64,000 nucleotides of DNA from the NCBI GenBank assembly GCA_037439425.1, contig JBBIWA010000003.1:1-64000 (forward strand), in the 5' to 3' direction. The position numbers were made by a program, and so were the translations under genes. Shown here piece by piece: positions 9,135 to 17,656 of the stretch (the stretch's first letter is position 1; the number at the start of each line of letters is the position of its first letter). A model generated the notes under the pieces. That model was given only the letters and a program-made list of their open reading frames with translations. It was not told the DNA's origin and made no database searches. The stretch is from JBBIWA01 sp037439425. GTDB lineage: Bacteria; Acidobacteriota; Blastocatellia; RBC074.

Positions 9135-10211
9135 TCAGCGTTCGGCTTCAACGACCCGCCCGATCATCGCCAGCGGTTCGCCCTGGCTCACAGGCGGCGT
9201 GCCCAGGATGTATAACATCTCGCCACCAAAGGGTGCGCGCAATTCGTAAATTCGTTTGCCGAAGAAATCGGTCACGTAGCCCAGCAAAGTCCCTCTCGCC
9301 ACCGTGTGGCCACGTTCGACGAGCGGATAGAAGATGCCAGTGACAGGGCTGCGCAGCACTTCGTTGCGATCAATGAAGAGCGGATGTTCGACCATCTGCG
9401 CCTGGCCTTCCAAGATCTTGAGATGGCGCATCACATTCAGCACGCCTCGCTCGATGCGCGCAATGGATTCGTGATCAGTGCTGCCCAGGCCGCCCGATTC
9501 GATAGTGATCGCAGGCTTGCCGCGAGTCGTAGCTGTGGTTGAGCAATAAACCGAAGCCGCTGGGTCGTTGGGCCGCTCCCGATCCATCACGATATGATCC
9601 AGCCCGAAGGCGAGCGCCAACTGTTTTGACCGCTCAACCACTGAAGAGCCGCCCGTGTTGACGTCCCAGTAGCTGTAAGGTCGCAGCGATTCATTGCCAT
9701 CGCCACAGTGCAAATCAATCACATAGTCGGCGCGCTCGATTACCTCTTTGGTGATCTGATAAGCGATTCGCTCTGAGAGCGTGCCGTTGGCCTTGCCTGG
9801 ATAGACGCGATTAAGATTCTTGCCATCAATCGGGCTATAGTAGATCGTGCGGCGCAAAAACGACGGCATATTGGCTACATGCACCATAATCACGGTGCCG
9901 GCCATTTGTTTCGGGTCGAGCTGTGAAAGCAAGCGTTGCAGCGCCAGAATCGGCGCGTATTCGTAGCCGTGGTTCCCAGCAATCAGGGCCAGGACCGGTC
10001 CGGGGCGCGCTCCGTGCAAAAGCGAGATTGGGATCACGGTGCCTTCATCCTGAGCGGCTGGAACCTCTATGTTGCCCGAAATCTTTTCGCCAGCCTGTGC
10101 AGTAAGGGGACCAAGGGTGAAACTGCTACGCTGTTGTGCGGCGACAGCCGGGCTTAGCAGAGAGAGCGCCAGCATTGTCGCGCACAGGTAGATTGGCAGG
10201 TGTCTGCTCAT
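9135..10211 (-). CDS. Secreted succinylglutamate desuccinylase / aspartoacylase-family (M14-like) zinc hydrolase
   Basis: About 358 residues with an N-terminal signal peptide (LPIYLCATMLALSLLSPAVA). The AstE/AspA-type zinc site is visible as AGNHGYEYAP (His and Glu ligands) and, further on, VIDLHCGDGN (second His). The family removes acyl groups from N-acyl amino acids, but many secreted members have no known substrate. The ATG at 10211 has a strong GGAGGAG site. That ribosome-binding site belongs to a dispersed hairpin repeat that also precedes the dppB-like gene at 55091, so the repeat seems to set translation initiation here. Confidence 0.85.
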   Translation of the reverse strand: MSRHLPIYLCATMLALSLLSPAVAAQQRSSFTLGPLTAQAGEKISGNIEVPAAQDEGTVIPISLLHGARPGPVLALIAGNHGYEYAPILALQRLLSQLDPKQMAGTVIMVHVANMPSFLRRTIYYSPIDGKNLNRVYPGKANGTLSERIAYQITKEVIERADYVIDLHCGDGNESLRPYSYWDVNTGGSSVVERSKQLALAFGLDHIVMDRERPNDPAASVYCSTTATTRGKPAITIESGGLGSTDHESIARIERGVLNVMRHLKILEGQAQMVEHPLFIDRNEVLRSPVTGIFYPLVERGHTVARGTLLGYVTDFFGKRIYELRAPFGGEMLYILGTPPVSQGEPLAMIGRVVEAER

Positions 10212-10297
10212 AACTCCTCCTGCGGAAAATCCCTGGGAGCGCACGCATCCTTGCGTGCTCATGGGGGCTGAAAATCTTGCACGCACGCAAGCCTGCG
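10209..10297 (-). repeat. Dispersed hairpin repeat carrying a ribosome-binding site, copy 1
   Basis: Read on the minus strand this segment runs from a cgcaggcttgcg-like stem, through a tcag rich linker and the perfect 7-bp hairpin at 10241-10258 (gcacgca-tcct-tgcgtgc on the plus strand), to gggattttccgcaggaggag followed by the start codon. The copy at 55002-55093 repeats the same order in front of an unrelated gene, in the opposite chromosomal orientation. Both copies end exactly at an ATG. Confidence 0.7.
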
Positions 10298-10452
10298 CTC
10301 GTGAAGATTTCATCCTTTCTCCCGCGCTGTGTGAGCAGCATGGAGAGCTCCTCGAGTAAAGCTGATGCGGACAATCAACTGGAACGAAGTCTTCGACGCG
10401 CGCCTATTGTGCTACAACTACCACGGATTGCGCAAAGGGATTAGTTCTGCCG

Positions 10453-10495
10453 AAGAGAAAAAGAGTCTCCTGACCAAGCCCCGGTTGGTCAGGAG
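10453..10495 (-). terminator. Rho-independent terminator after the VWFA gene
   Basis: On the minus strand an 11-bp perfect stem (ctcctgaccaa / ttggtcaggag, 10467-10477 and 10485-10495) with a 7-base loop is followed at once by actcttttt and further pyrimidines. It lies 38 bp beyond the stop of the VWFA gene and before the AstE-like gene. Confidence 0.85.
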
Positions 10496-10532
10496 GCTTG
10501 CGGCTTTCAGGGTGGTGATGACTACCAGCTCT

Positions 10533-11708
10533 CTACGACCCGTCGCGCTTAAGGGTGGGGCGTGCGCTGGAGTGTGGCGCTTCACCGCCAGCGGCGCGGT
10601 AGCCTGCGCGCGCGCGCACTACCAGACCGGGACGATTTACGACCACGCGGATGCGGCGGTAGGCCCCGTCACGCGCTGTATTGGTAGGATAGTAGCTGAG
10701 CGTGTACTGATGGCGCAGCTCGTCGGCAATCAGCGAAAAGGCTTGGCTCAGGTTGCCCAGGGTATCGGCCTGATAAAGGCGAGCGCCGCTACGTTCGGCC
10801 AACGCGTGCAAGTATTGCGCCCCGCGTCTATACTCTTCAGGGCTGCTGCCTCGCTGCGGCAGTGGTGTCATTGGCCACCGGCGTGGCTGCGGCCAGCGCG
10901 GAGAGGGCCAGGGGTTGATAATGACCGGAGGCCAGCGACCGGTGCGCCCGCGCGTCGGGATCGGCGGCCCTGCCACATCGTCCTCGGTATCGTAGCGAAT
11001 CGGATAGACCAGCACATTCGATTCTTCCACCCGTTCAATCGTGCTGCGTGCAGAAGCGAGTTTGCTCATCGTGTCCACACCATCAGTAAAAAGCACAATA
11101 GCTTTGCGCCCCTCGATCTGAGTGAGCCTTTCGGTGATTACCAGGTCTACAGCGTCGTACAGCTTGGTCCCTCCGCCAGTGCGCGTTCCATAGATGGCGC
11201 GGCGCAGTTGATTCCGATCACTGGTGAACTCCGAATCAATGTAGACCTCTTCATCGAAGGAGACCACCATCACGCGATCGTGCGGGCGCAACTGCTCGAC
11301 GAAAGCCATCGCAGCGCGCTGAATCTCCTCTATCTTGAAGCGCGTGCTGCGTGATGTATCCAGCAGCAACACCACATTGAAAGGGGTCTCAATCGCGGCG
11401 AAGTCGGCGATCTCTTGCTCTACGCCGTCCTCGTAGACGCGGAAGTCCTGTTTCGTTAGGTGAGGGACGTACTTGCCATTGCGATCAAGGACGCTCACCG
11501 GGATCGTGACTAGCGTTGTATCAACTCTGATCGTCGTCTCGTCGTTGGTCTCAGTCTGAGGTGTTGCTTGTCTGGGGGCTGATTCATCGCTTGGGACTTT
11601 CAGTGCTGGGCGCTGCTTTGTAGTTTCGGTTTGAGGACTGGCCGGAACCAGCCTCCCCGTCAAGAGCCAAAGCAGAGCGGCAGTAAGCGCAAGTGCAGAG
11701 CTTCTCAT
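10533..11708 (-). CDS. Secreted VWFA-related acidobacterial-domain protein
   Basis: About 391 residues with an N-terminal signal peptide. A short N-terminal domain contains FRVYEDGVEQEI and leads into a von Willebrand type A domain with the metal-ion-dependent adhesion site VLLLDTSRST (DxSxS), plus FTDGVDTMS later. This layout matches the TIGR03436 family, which is strongly expanded in Acidobacteriota and largely uncharacterised; a role in extracellular protein binding is usual for VWA domains. A proline/arginine-rich insert near residues 255-295 (PTRGRTGRWPP region) looks disordered. The ATG at 11708 has AAGGAGAG upstream. A strong terminator follows the gene. Confidence 0.88.
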   Translation of the reverse strand: MRSSALALTAALLWLLTGRLVPASPQTETTKQRPALKVPSDESAPRQATPQTETNDETTIRVDTTLVTIPVSVLDRNGKYVPHLTKQDFRVYEDGVEQEIADFAAIETPFNVVLLLDTSRSTRFKIEEIQRAAMAFVEQLRPHDRVMVVSFDEEVYIDSEFTSDRNQLRRAIYGTRTGGGTKLYDAVDLVITERLTQIEGRKAIVLFTDGVDTMSKLASARSTIERVEESNVLVYPIRYDTEDDVAGPPIPTRGRTGRWPPVIINPWPSPRWPQPRRWPMTPLPQRGSSPEEYRRGAQYLHALAERSGARLYQADTLGNLSQAFSLIADELRHQYTLSYYPTNTARDGAYRRIRVVVNRPGLVVRARAGYRAAGGEAPHSSARPTLKRDGS

Positions 11709-11981
11709 AGGCCTCTCCTTGCAGCTCACCCGGCGGCGGCGGTCACCCAACGGAGATGACCTCACCCCATCGCCGGGGCTTGGTTAATCGGTTGGTGTCG
11801 GAACGGAAAGGGGGGACCGTAACGCTTTCATTATAGCGCAGCCGGAGCCTTTTGCGGGAAGGCTAGAGATACTTCCTGCAATCGCCAATTTGTCTTCCCT
11901 GCTCTTTTTGCTTCGGGAGACAACTCCTCAACGAACTTACGGCAGCCTGTGGCTGGCCAATCCGATCTGGCTGCGGGTCGC

Positions 11982-13388
11982 TCACAAGCGCACATACTCG
12001 AAGTCGAAAGGCTTGGCGTTAATCCCGCTCGCAGGGGGAGCAATCCAGTTGGCAATTTTGCCCGGTTCGGTAACCGGATGCATCAAGCTCCGCACGTAGT
12101 CGCGATCCGCCTCGGTCGGCAGCCACTCGGCCCGCCGGCGCTCGAATTCCTCCTTTGAAATCAGCTGGCCGTGAATATCGAAGTGATGTCCGGCATACTC
12201 GCCGACGTGGCGATGAAAGCGCCTGCTCGGCAGATAAAGCCTAGCGTCTATGCCCTCTTCAGCCAGGATCTTATTCCAGCGCGCCAGGGCGCGTTCACTG
12301 TCTTTGACATACTCGCTGCGTAACACCTCGTTGAGCGCGTTGCGCAGCGGCACTTCGCGTGTTTTGAGCTGTCCCTCCTCGACGACCTCTAGAGTGAAGA
12401 GGCCGTCTGCGGCGATGTGGTCTTGATACTTCTTCTGCTCTTCGTATCGCCCTTTCAGTCCAGCCGCAAAGTAATCGGCGGCGTTGGAGCTGATCTCGCC
12501 GCCGAAGAGGTCGAGCGAGTAGGAGTACCAGAAGTTGATGTAACGTTGAATGATCTCCAGGGGGATGCCGCCCGCTTCGCGCACCTCACCGTTTTTGCTC
12601 TCGCGCATCAGTTGCGCCGTGCGTTTGACAATGCGACCAATGCCGGTTTCGCCCACGAACATGTGATGCGCTTCTTCGGTCAGCATAAACTTGCAGGTGC
12701 GCTGCAGCGGCTCAAAGCCCGATTCAGCGAGCGCCGATAACTGATATTTGCCATCCCGGTCGGTGAACATGGTGAAACAATAAAAATTCAGCCAGTCGTC
12801 ACAAGGCTGATTGAAAGCTTGCAGGATGCGCGGCTTGTCTGGATTGCCGCTCCGGCGGGCGAGCAACTCTTCTGCCTCCTCGCGCCCATCGCGCCCGAAG
12901 TAGCGATGCAACAAGTAGACCATCGCCCAGAGGTGCCGCCCTTCCTCTACGTTCACCTGAAAGAGATTGCGCAGATCATAAAGTGAGGGGCAGGTGTGCC
13001 CCAGTTGCCGCTGCTGTTCGACTGAAGCCGGTTCGGTGTCGGCTTGCGTGACGATAATACGGCGCAACGCATTGCGGAATTCACCCGGCACCTCCTGATA
13101 AGCTGGCTGCCCGTAATAATCGCCGAAACCGACTTTAGCATCAGGCACGGGTGGAGTGAGGAAAATGCCCCAGCGATACTGCGGCATCTTCACATAATCA
13201 AAATGCGCCCAACCGCTCGGCTCCACGCTGATGGCCGTGCGCAGATAGACCTCTTTATCCTGAAACCCATCGGGCCCCATCTCGCGCCACCAATTCAAGT
13301 AGTTGGGCAACCACTTCTCCAGGGCGCGTTGCAAGCGCGGATCATCCGAAAGATTTACATTGTTGGGAATACGATCGTACAAGCTCAT
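11982..13388 (-). CDS. boxB: Benzoyl-CoA 2,3-epoxidase subunit BoxB
   Basis: A 468-residue protein closely matching the BoxB family from the first residues (IPNNVNLSDDPRLQRALEKW) to the end. BoxB is the diiron oxygenase component that epoxidises benzoyl-CoA at C2-C3 in aerobic CoA-dependent benzoate breakdown, with electrons from the reductase BoxA. Candidate diiron ligands appear in VNVEEGRHLWAM (ExxH) and TEEAHHMFVGE. The start has GGAGAGG five bases upstream. boxC lies 26 bp upstream on the same strand, so the two form one unit read away from the boxR-like regulator. BoxA is not in this window. Confidence 0.95.
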   Translation of the reverse strand: MSLYDRIPNNVNLSDDPRLQRALEKWLPNYLNWWREMGPDGFQDKEVYLRTAISVEPSGWAHFDYVKMPQYRWGIFLTPPVPDAKVGFGDYYGQPAYQEVPGEFRNALRRIIVTQADTEPASVEQQRQLGHTCPSLYDLRNLFQVNVEEGRHLWAMVYLLHRYFGRDGREEAEELLARRSGNPDKPRILQAFNQPCDDWLNFYCFTMFTDRDGKYQLSALAESGFEPLQRTCKFMLTEEAHHMFVGETGIGRIVKRTAQLMRESKNGEVREAGGIPLEIIQRYINFWYSYSLDLFGGEISSNAADYFAAGLKGRYEEQKKYQDHIAADGLFTLEVVEEGQLKTREVPLRNALNEVLRSEYVKDSERALARWNKILAEEGIDARLYLPSRRFHRHVGEYAGHHFDIHGQLISKEEFERRRAEWLPTEADRDYVRSLMHPVTEPGKIANWIAPPASGINAKPFDFEYVRL

Positions 13389-13414
13389 AGTGCCTCTCCG
13401 GTCTTCCGTCTCGG

Positions 13415-15046
13415 TTACGTTCTACGGTAATCGAACTTTGGTTGAGTAGGTTTACCATAATTAGTGAGCGCGCCGTGTTCGCCGACGGCATTGGGGCGCT
13501 GGAAGATCCAGTTCTGCCAGGCCGTCAGGCGGCCGAAAATTTTTGTCTCCAGCGTTTCAGGCCCGGCAAATCTCAGCGATGCTTCCATCCCCGTCAGCGC
13601 ATCGGGTGAAAGCGAGGTGCGTTCTTCAATGGAGAGCCGAATCTCATCCTCCCAATCCAGCTCATCGGGTGCCATCGTGACCAGGCCCGCTGCTTCGGCC
13701 GTCTCCGCATCGAAACGGCCTCGATGGTTAAGCACCTGATTGACTTTTTCAGGAGCGGCGAGAAAGCGCGACTCAAGCCGTGACAGGCCATTGCTCATCG
13801 GCAGTGCGCCAGCATTGAGCGCGCTCGTGGCGACTTCGACCGGCCGCGCCGGATCGTTAAGCATGTAGCTGCGGTCGGATGCCAAAGCCAGTTCCAGCAA
13901 ATTGCCGGCAAAGCAACTGCCCGGCTCAATCAGCGCGAAGAAACTTTTCGCCGTCAGCTCCAGCCGCCGCAGCACGCGTGCCATGTGTAGCCGGATCTCG
14001 CGGATCAACCAGTGATCATGATGGGCGGCTAGAGTCTCATCTACTGCCAACACCTGAGCGATCTCCCCTACCGTGCGCAGACACACCAGCCCGATTTCGA
14101 GTTCGTTGATGCGTAAATGAAGCAGCGCATCATCCAGCTCGCGGTAAGCTTGCAGCGGCCAGTATGAATCTCCGAGCCGCTGAATCTGCTCCGGCAGGCG
14201 CGGTGAGTCGGCCGCAGGACCGCGCACGGTTAAATCAGCAACGCGCCGCTCACGATTCAGTCGCAGGCTGACATACTGATATTTGCGTCCATCAGCCGTG
14301 ACTTCTACCTGAAGTGGATGGAGCTTGATGCCGGGGCCTGTTTCCTTTGAACTGCTCTCGGCGACCAGCTCGCGGGCGCGCCGGGCAATCGCTTCTTCAA
14401 ATTTGCTGGTGGGGAAGCAATCATCTATCAACCCCCATTCTTTAGCGCGTTTACCCTTCAGCCCCTCCGCCAGAGTAGAGAAAACATCGGCGCGATCACG
14501 GCGCACCTTGCGTTTATCCACCAATCGGGTCAACCCGCCTGTGCCTGGCAAGACACCCAGCAACGGCACTTCCGGTAGTGAGACGGCTGAGTTGCCATCG
14601 TCTACTAGATAGATTTCGTCACAGGCTAGAGCCAGCTCATAGCCGCCACCGGAGGCCGTGCCATTGAGCGCAGCGATGTAGCGTTGCCCGGAATGCCGCG
14701 AAGCATCTTCAATGGCGCAGCGCGTCTCATTAGTGAATTTGCAGAAGTTGACTTTGAAGGCATGGGAGGAGCTGCCCAGCATATAGATATTAGCGCCCGC
14801 ACAGAAGATGCGCGGCTTAAGACTGGTCAGCACTACCACTCTCACTTCCGGATGCTCAAAGCGCAGCCGCTGTACTGCATCGGCCAGCTCCAGGTCTACT
14901 CCCAGGTCGTAGGAGTTGAGCTTGAGCTTGTAGCCTGCGGCCAGCGTCTCTGCTTCCTGGACATCCATCGCCAGTGTGGCTACAGCTCCGTCAAGCGTCA
15001 GCTTCCAATGACGATAGCGTTCAGGCGAGGTTTCAAAGCTGATCAT
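13415..15046 (-). CDS. boxC: 2,3-epoxybenzoyl-CoA dihydrolase (benzoyl-CoA-dihydrodiol lyase) BoxC
   Basis: A 543-residue crotonase-superfamily protein of the expected BoxC length. BoxC opens the ring of 2,3-epoxybenzoyl-CoA hydrolytically, giving 3,4-dehydroadipyl-CoA semialdehyde and formate. The oxyanion-hole segments FCAGANIYML (about residue 110) and NGTASGGGYELALACDE (about residues 150-166) are clear, and a second crotonase-like half follows. A GGGAGGAAG site sits just before the ATG. The gene is first in the boxC-boxB unit and diverges from the boxR-like gene across 116 bp. Confidence 0.95.
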   Translation of the reverse strand: MISFETSPERYRHWKLTLDGAVATLAMDVQEAETLAAGYKLKLNSYDLGVDLELADAVQRLRFEHPEVRVVVLTSLKPRIFCAGANIYMLGSSSHAFKVNFCKFTNETRCAIEDASRHSGQRYIAALNGTASGGGYELALACDEIYLVDDGNSAVSLPEVPLLGVLPGTGGLTRLVDKRKVRRDRADVFSTLAEGLKGKRAKEWGLIDDCFPTSKFEEAIARRARELVAESSSKETGPGIKLHPLQVEVTADGRKYQYVSLRLNRERRVADLTVRGPAADSPRLPEQIQRLGDSYWPLQAYRELDDALLHLRINELEIGLVCLRTVGEIAQVLAVDETLAAHHDHWLIREIRLHMARVLRRLELTAKSFFALIEPGSCFAGNLLELALASDRSYMLNDPARPVEVATSALNAGALPMSNGLSRLESRFLAAPEKVNQVLNHRGRFDAETAEAAGLVTMAPDELDWEDEIRLSIEERTSLSPDALTGMEASLRFAGPETLETKIFGRLTAWQNWIFQRPNAVGEHGALTNYGKPTQPKFDYRRT

Positions 15047-15115
15047 TCTTCCTCCCGCGTTGTCGCAGCGACCTCAATAGCTTCTCAAGCTTTGCTAAGT
15101 TCCTGCTTGTAGTGC

Positions 15116-15144
15116 ACTATATTACTGCTTGACGCAAAAAGCAA
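15116..15144 (-). promoter_or_regulatory. Predicted sigma-70-type promoter of boxCB
   Basis: On the minus strand TTGCTT (15139-15144) and TATAGT (15116-15121) are separated by 17 bases, facing boxC 70 bp away. The -10 lies inside the motif agtgcactatattactg, which resembles the one over the regulator's own -10. The prediction is from consensus only. Confidence 0.55.
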
Positions 15145-15156
15145 GTGCATTATAAT
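15129..15156 (+). promoter_or_regulatory. Predicted sigma-70-type promoter of the boxR-like gene (leaderless)
   Basis: TTGACG (15129-15134) and a perfect TATAAT (15151-15156) are separated by 16 bases. The ATG at 15163 begins only 7 bases after the -10, so transcription should start at or within a base or two of the start codon. No ribosome-binding site is present, in keeping with a leaderless mRNA. Confidence 0.7.
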
Positions 15157-15162
15157 GCGCAT

Positions 15163-16026
15163 ATGAGACACAACGATGACAAGGCCACACTGCTGGAAGG
15201 TATCGGCGCGCGGGTGCGAGCGTTGCGGCTAGGATCGCGCTTGACGATTAAAGAGCTGGCCGGGCGAGCGGCCCTCTCACCGCGGTTTGTGATGCAGCTT
15301 GAAGCGGGGCAGGGCAACATCTCGATTGCGCGGCTGGCGCAGGTGGCAGATGCGTTGGAGCGACCGGTGCAGGAATTAATCCCGCCGGCCAGCGGTGACG
15401 GCTCGCTCTCAGCGCAGATCTGGCACCTACTCAGCCGGTGTAGCGAAGATGATCTGCAGAAGCTAAGGCAATGGCTGGTCGCGCGGGTGGGTGAACGCCT
15501 TCCGCGCTTTATCGCCCTGATTGGCCTGCGCGGCGCGGGCAAATCAACGGTGGGCGCGCGGCTTGCAAGAAGACTCAAGATGGAGTTCGTCGAAGTGGAT
15601 GCTCTGATTGAGAAAGCTGCCGGGATGTCGCTGGGCGAGCTTTTTACGTTTCATGGAGAGGAGTATTACCGGCGGCTGGAGCGGGAGGCGTTAAGGAGAC
15701 TCTTCGCCGAGTCGCGCGGTTGTGTGCTGGCGACCGGCGGTTCGATTGTGACCGATGCCGAAAGCTGGGGGATGGTCAAACGCCAGTGCTTCACCGTCTG
15801 GTTGCGAGCAACCCCACAGGAGCACATGACGCGGGTATTGCGCCAGGGTGACACTCGCCCGATGAAGGATAATCCTTCGGCTATGGCCGAGCTTAAGGCG
15901 TTATTGGCCAGGCGCGAACCGCTTTACGCTCAGGCTGACCTGATCGTCAAAACCTCAAATAAATCACCAGCCGCTGTGGTGGCGCACATTCTCAAGAGGC
16001 TACCGCCCTCCGATTCAGTGCCATAA
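15163..16026 (+). CDS. boxR: BoxR-like regulator: XRE helix-turn-helix fused to a shikimate-kinase-like domain
   Basis: About 287 residues. An N-terminal XRE helix-turn-helix (LTIKELAGRAALSPRFVMQL, about residues 27-46) is joined to a shikimate-kinase-like domain with the P-loop GLRGAGKSTVGARLA (about residues 122-136), FVEVDALIEKAAGMS, and LATGGSIVTD. This architecture is that of BzdR/BoxR, which use the kinase-like domain to sense benzoyl-CoA and repress benzoate genes. Its place opposite boxCB supports that role. The ATG at 15163 is chosen over an in-frame GTG at 15145 because the -10 box lies between them. The downstream HPr-kinase-like gene converges with only 13 bp between. Confidence 0.9.
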   Translation: MRHNDDKATLLEGIGARVRALRLGSRLTIKELAGRAALSPRFVMQLEAGQGNISIARLAQVADALERPVQELIPPASGDGSLSAQIWHLLSRCSEDDLQKLRQWLVARVGERLPRFIALIGLRGAGKSTVGARLARRLKMEFVEVDALIEKAAGMSLGELFTFHGEEYYRRLEREALRRLFAESRGCVLATGGSIVTDAESWGMVKRQCFTVWLRATPQEHMTRVLRQGDTRPMKDNPSAMAELKALLARREPLYAQADLIVKTSNKSPAAVVAHILKRLPPSDSVP

Positions 16027-16039
16027 GTTTAGCTCTTCT

Positions 16040-17179
16040 TCAACGCTGCGTGGTGGGGTGAGGGCTTGCGCGGGCGCTTCTCTTCTCAACTGCGCTCTCT
16101 AGAATCTCGGCGGCGCGCATAGGATTGGCCAGGAGGTCGGCTCCAGCCCGTAGGTGATAGCTACGGGCTGCGCCAGCAAGCTGGATGAGCAGCTTCAGTT
16201 GCCGTTCGGTATGAGCGCGCCAAATTTGAAAAAAGATGCTTTGCTCAGCCAGCTTAAGGATCGCCTCGCTCAAAGGCAGCGGCGATAGCTGGCTTGAGGG
16301 GTGAGTCGTGATCTGTGGAAAGATCAGATAATCTATCTGCTCAAATCTGGTTTCAGCCAGCCGTCTGGTCCCAAAAAACTCCAGCCCCGCAACGCAGGTG
16401 CGGTCGAGATAGTGATGATGGCACGGCAGCTGAGCCAGTGCTCTCCAATGTGTCAAGAGCTCGTCTGAGAGGTGAAAGCTCTTCTTGAAGGCGCTCAGCT
16501 CTGCTCCTGAGCTGGTCCCACGCAGCAGCAGAGAATCATCCGAAATCGGCTGCCAGCCAGCCAGTCCCAGCGCCGTGGCCAGGGTGGTTTTGCCAGATCG
16601 TTGCTTGCCGCAGAGCAAGAAAAGTTCTTTTCGCGGTGAGATCACGGCTGCGGCGTGGAGGTGATAGATGCTGCGTGAGCGAAGCAGGAGCAGCAGCGCG
16701 AAGAGGGTGTAAGTATTGGCCAGTATTTCTGGAGAGACGAACGCCTGCCGAGTAATTAATCCTTCCGCGCAGCCGCGCCCCGGCTCTACACAGTAGGCTG
16801 CTGTTCCCATATAGAAATAGAATCGTTCGCCTGCCGGTAGAGCAGCCGGCTCGTGCCACAGCTCTACTATTCCTGTCTGCGAAAGCAACTCCGCTGCTCT
16901 GGGAATGAGTTGCTCTCGCGCTGGCAATGAGCGTCTGGTTTTTAATTCGACAGTGAGCCGCCCCTGAGTCCAGTTTGAAGCTAGGGGCGCAGATGAACTT
17001 TTAGTTACACCGCTCTCGCGGCGAGGCTGGTAGTACCGAAAATAATCGGCAAGCAGAGTGAGGAGGCGGGGTGAGCGAGCAGTGAAGCAAACTGGTACCT
17101 CGCAGATCTCAAAGCTGATAGCGGCCATCTTCGGAGTGTGAAAAACAGGCTGAGGCGATGGCTGAGCGGTTAATCCCAC
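16040..17179 (-). CDS. HPr kinase/phosphorylase-like P-loop protein
   Basis: Up to 379 residues. The middle carries LHAAAV, typical of HPr-kinase-like proteins, then a P-loop LCGKQRSGKTTLATALGL and the Walker-B-like SDDSLLL. The C-terminal YHLRAGADLLANP also fits that group. True HprK phosphorylates HPr of the sugar phosphotransferase system, but no HPr is present here. In many bacteria such orphan kinase domains sit beside PqqD-like chaperones in peptide-modification clusters, which matches the upstream neighbour. The substrate is unknown. The frame opens with a GTG at 17179; an ATG at 17128 (MAAISFEICEV) would begin right at the conserved domain. Confidence 0.75.
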   Translation of the reverse strand: MGLTAQPSPQPVFHTPKMAAISFEICEVPVCFTARSPRLLTLLADYFRYYQPRRESGVTKSSSAPLASNWTQGRLTVELKTRRSLPAREQLIPRAAELLSQTGIVELWHEPAALPAGERFYFYMGTAAYCVEPGRGCAEGLITRQAFVSPEILANTYTLFALLLLLRSRSIYHLHAAAVISPRKELFLLCGKQRSGKTTLATALGLAGWQPISDDSLLLRGTSSGAELSAFKKSFHLSDELLTHWRALAQLPCHHHYLDRTCVAGLEFFGTRRLAETRFEQIDYLIFPQITTHPSSQLSPLPLSEAILKLAEQSIFFQIWRAHTERQLKLLIQLAGAARSYHLRAGADLLANPMRAAEILESAVEKRSARASPHPTTQR

Positions 17180-17209
17180 AGCGGCCAGCGGCGCCTCAAG
17201 TCGTCAAGC

Positions 17210-17656
17210 TTACCCCATAGCGGTGATTGCGCCGGCCGAGATTGTTGAAGAACCAGAAAGTGTAACATGCAGCAGTGAACTGGAGAGTTTAAGCTGCGGC
17301 GGCTGGTAGGCTGGCAGTGACTCGCAAGGTGGCTCGCCGGCGGCGATAATTTCTGGCGGCTCTTCCAGCGGAGCCCAGGAAATCAACTCGTACTGCTCCA
17401 GTTCCGCTAGAAAAGTTCGGGTATCTAACTCTGCCTGCTCAGCCTGGATCTGGAAAGCGCTGGCTAATCTGGCGCTTAAAGTCTCAACAGTCTCTCTTCT
17501 CCCACTTCTCATCTGCTTCCACAAAAAGCAAGCTGTAGCATTTAAGGAGTAATAATGTAGTGTCTCCAAATCGAGGATGATCGCCTCTTGGTGATCAAGC
17601 AGCTCAGTAAATGAGGCCTGCTCTTTAGTCACCACCTGGTTGCTGCCGGTCTTCAT
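17210..17656 (-). CDS. PqqD-like peptide-binding protein
   Basis: A 148-residue protein whose first two-thirds fit the PqqD fold: LDLETLHYYSLNATACFLWK followed by a helical segment ending in TFLAELEQYELI. PqqD-like domains bind leader peptides of ribosomally made, modified peptides and deliver them to the modifying enzymes. The C-terminal 45 residues (EEPPEIIAAGEPPC onward) are low in structure and end in a Ser/Gly/Ala-rich run. The start codon overlaps the stop of the TolB-like gene (ATGA), and the HPr-kinase-like gene follows 30 bp later, so the three form one unit. No radical-SAM or peptide precursor gene was recognised nearby. Confidence 0.75.
   Translation of the reverse strand: MKTGSNQVVTKEQASFTELLDHQEAIILDLETLHYYSLNATACFLWKQMRSGRRETVETLSARLASAFQIQAEQAELDTRTFLAELEQYELISWAPLEEPPEIIAAGEPPCESLPAYQPPQLKLSSSLLHVTLSGSSTISAGAITAMG

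Larger units (their letters stand above)
15111..15160. promoter_or_regulatory. Paired operator-like motifs in the boxC/boxR divergent region
   Basis: Two related motifs, agtgcactatattactgc (15111-15128) and agtgcattataatgcgc (15144-15160), each cover one of the two opposed -10 boxes. The second contains the perfect palindrome gcattataatgc and the spacing TGCA-N6-TGCG. This recalls the TGCA-N6-TGCA sites described for BzdR/BoxR regulators of benzoate pathways in Azoarcus. Operator function is inferred from position and similarity. Confidence 0.55.

Noticed and set aside
10365..11354. Long plus-strand frame of 329 codons opposite the VWFA gene
   Set aside because: It lies antisense to a gene with clear family motifs and its translation is rich in Arg, Ala and Gly without domains; it is a GC-rich shadow.
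16040..17179. Genuine HprK of the sugar phosphotransferase system
   Set aside because: No HPr or other PTS gene is nearby, and the context with a PqqD-like gene fits the orphan kinase group better.
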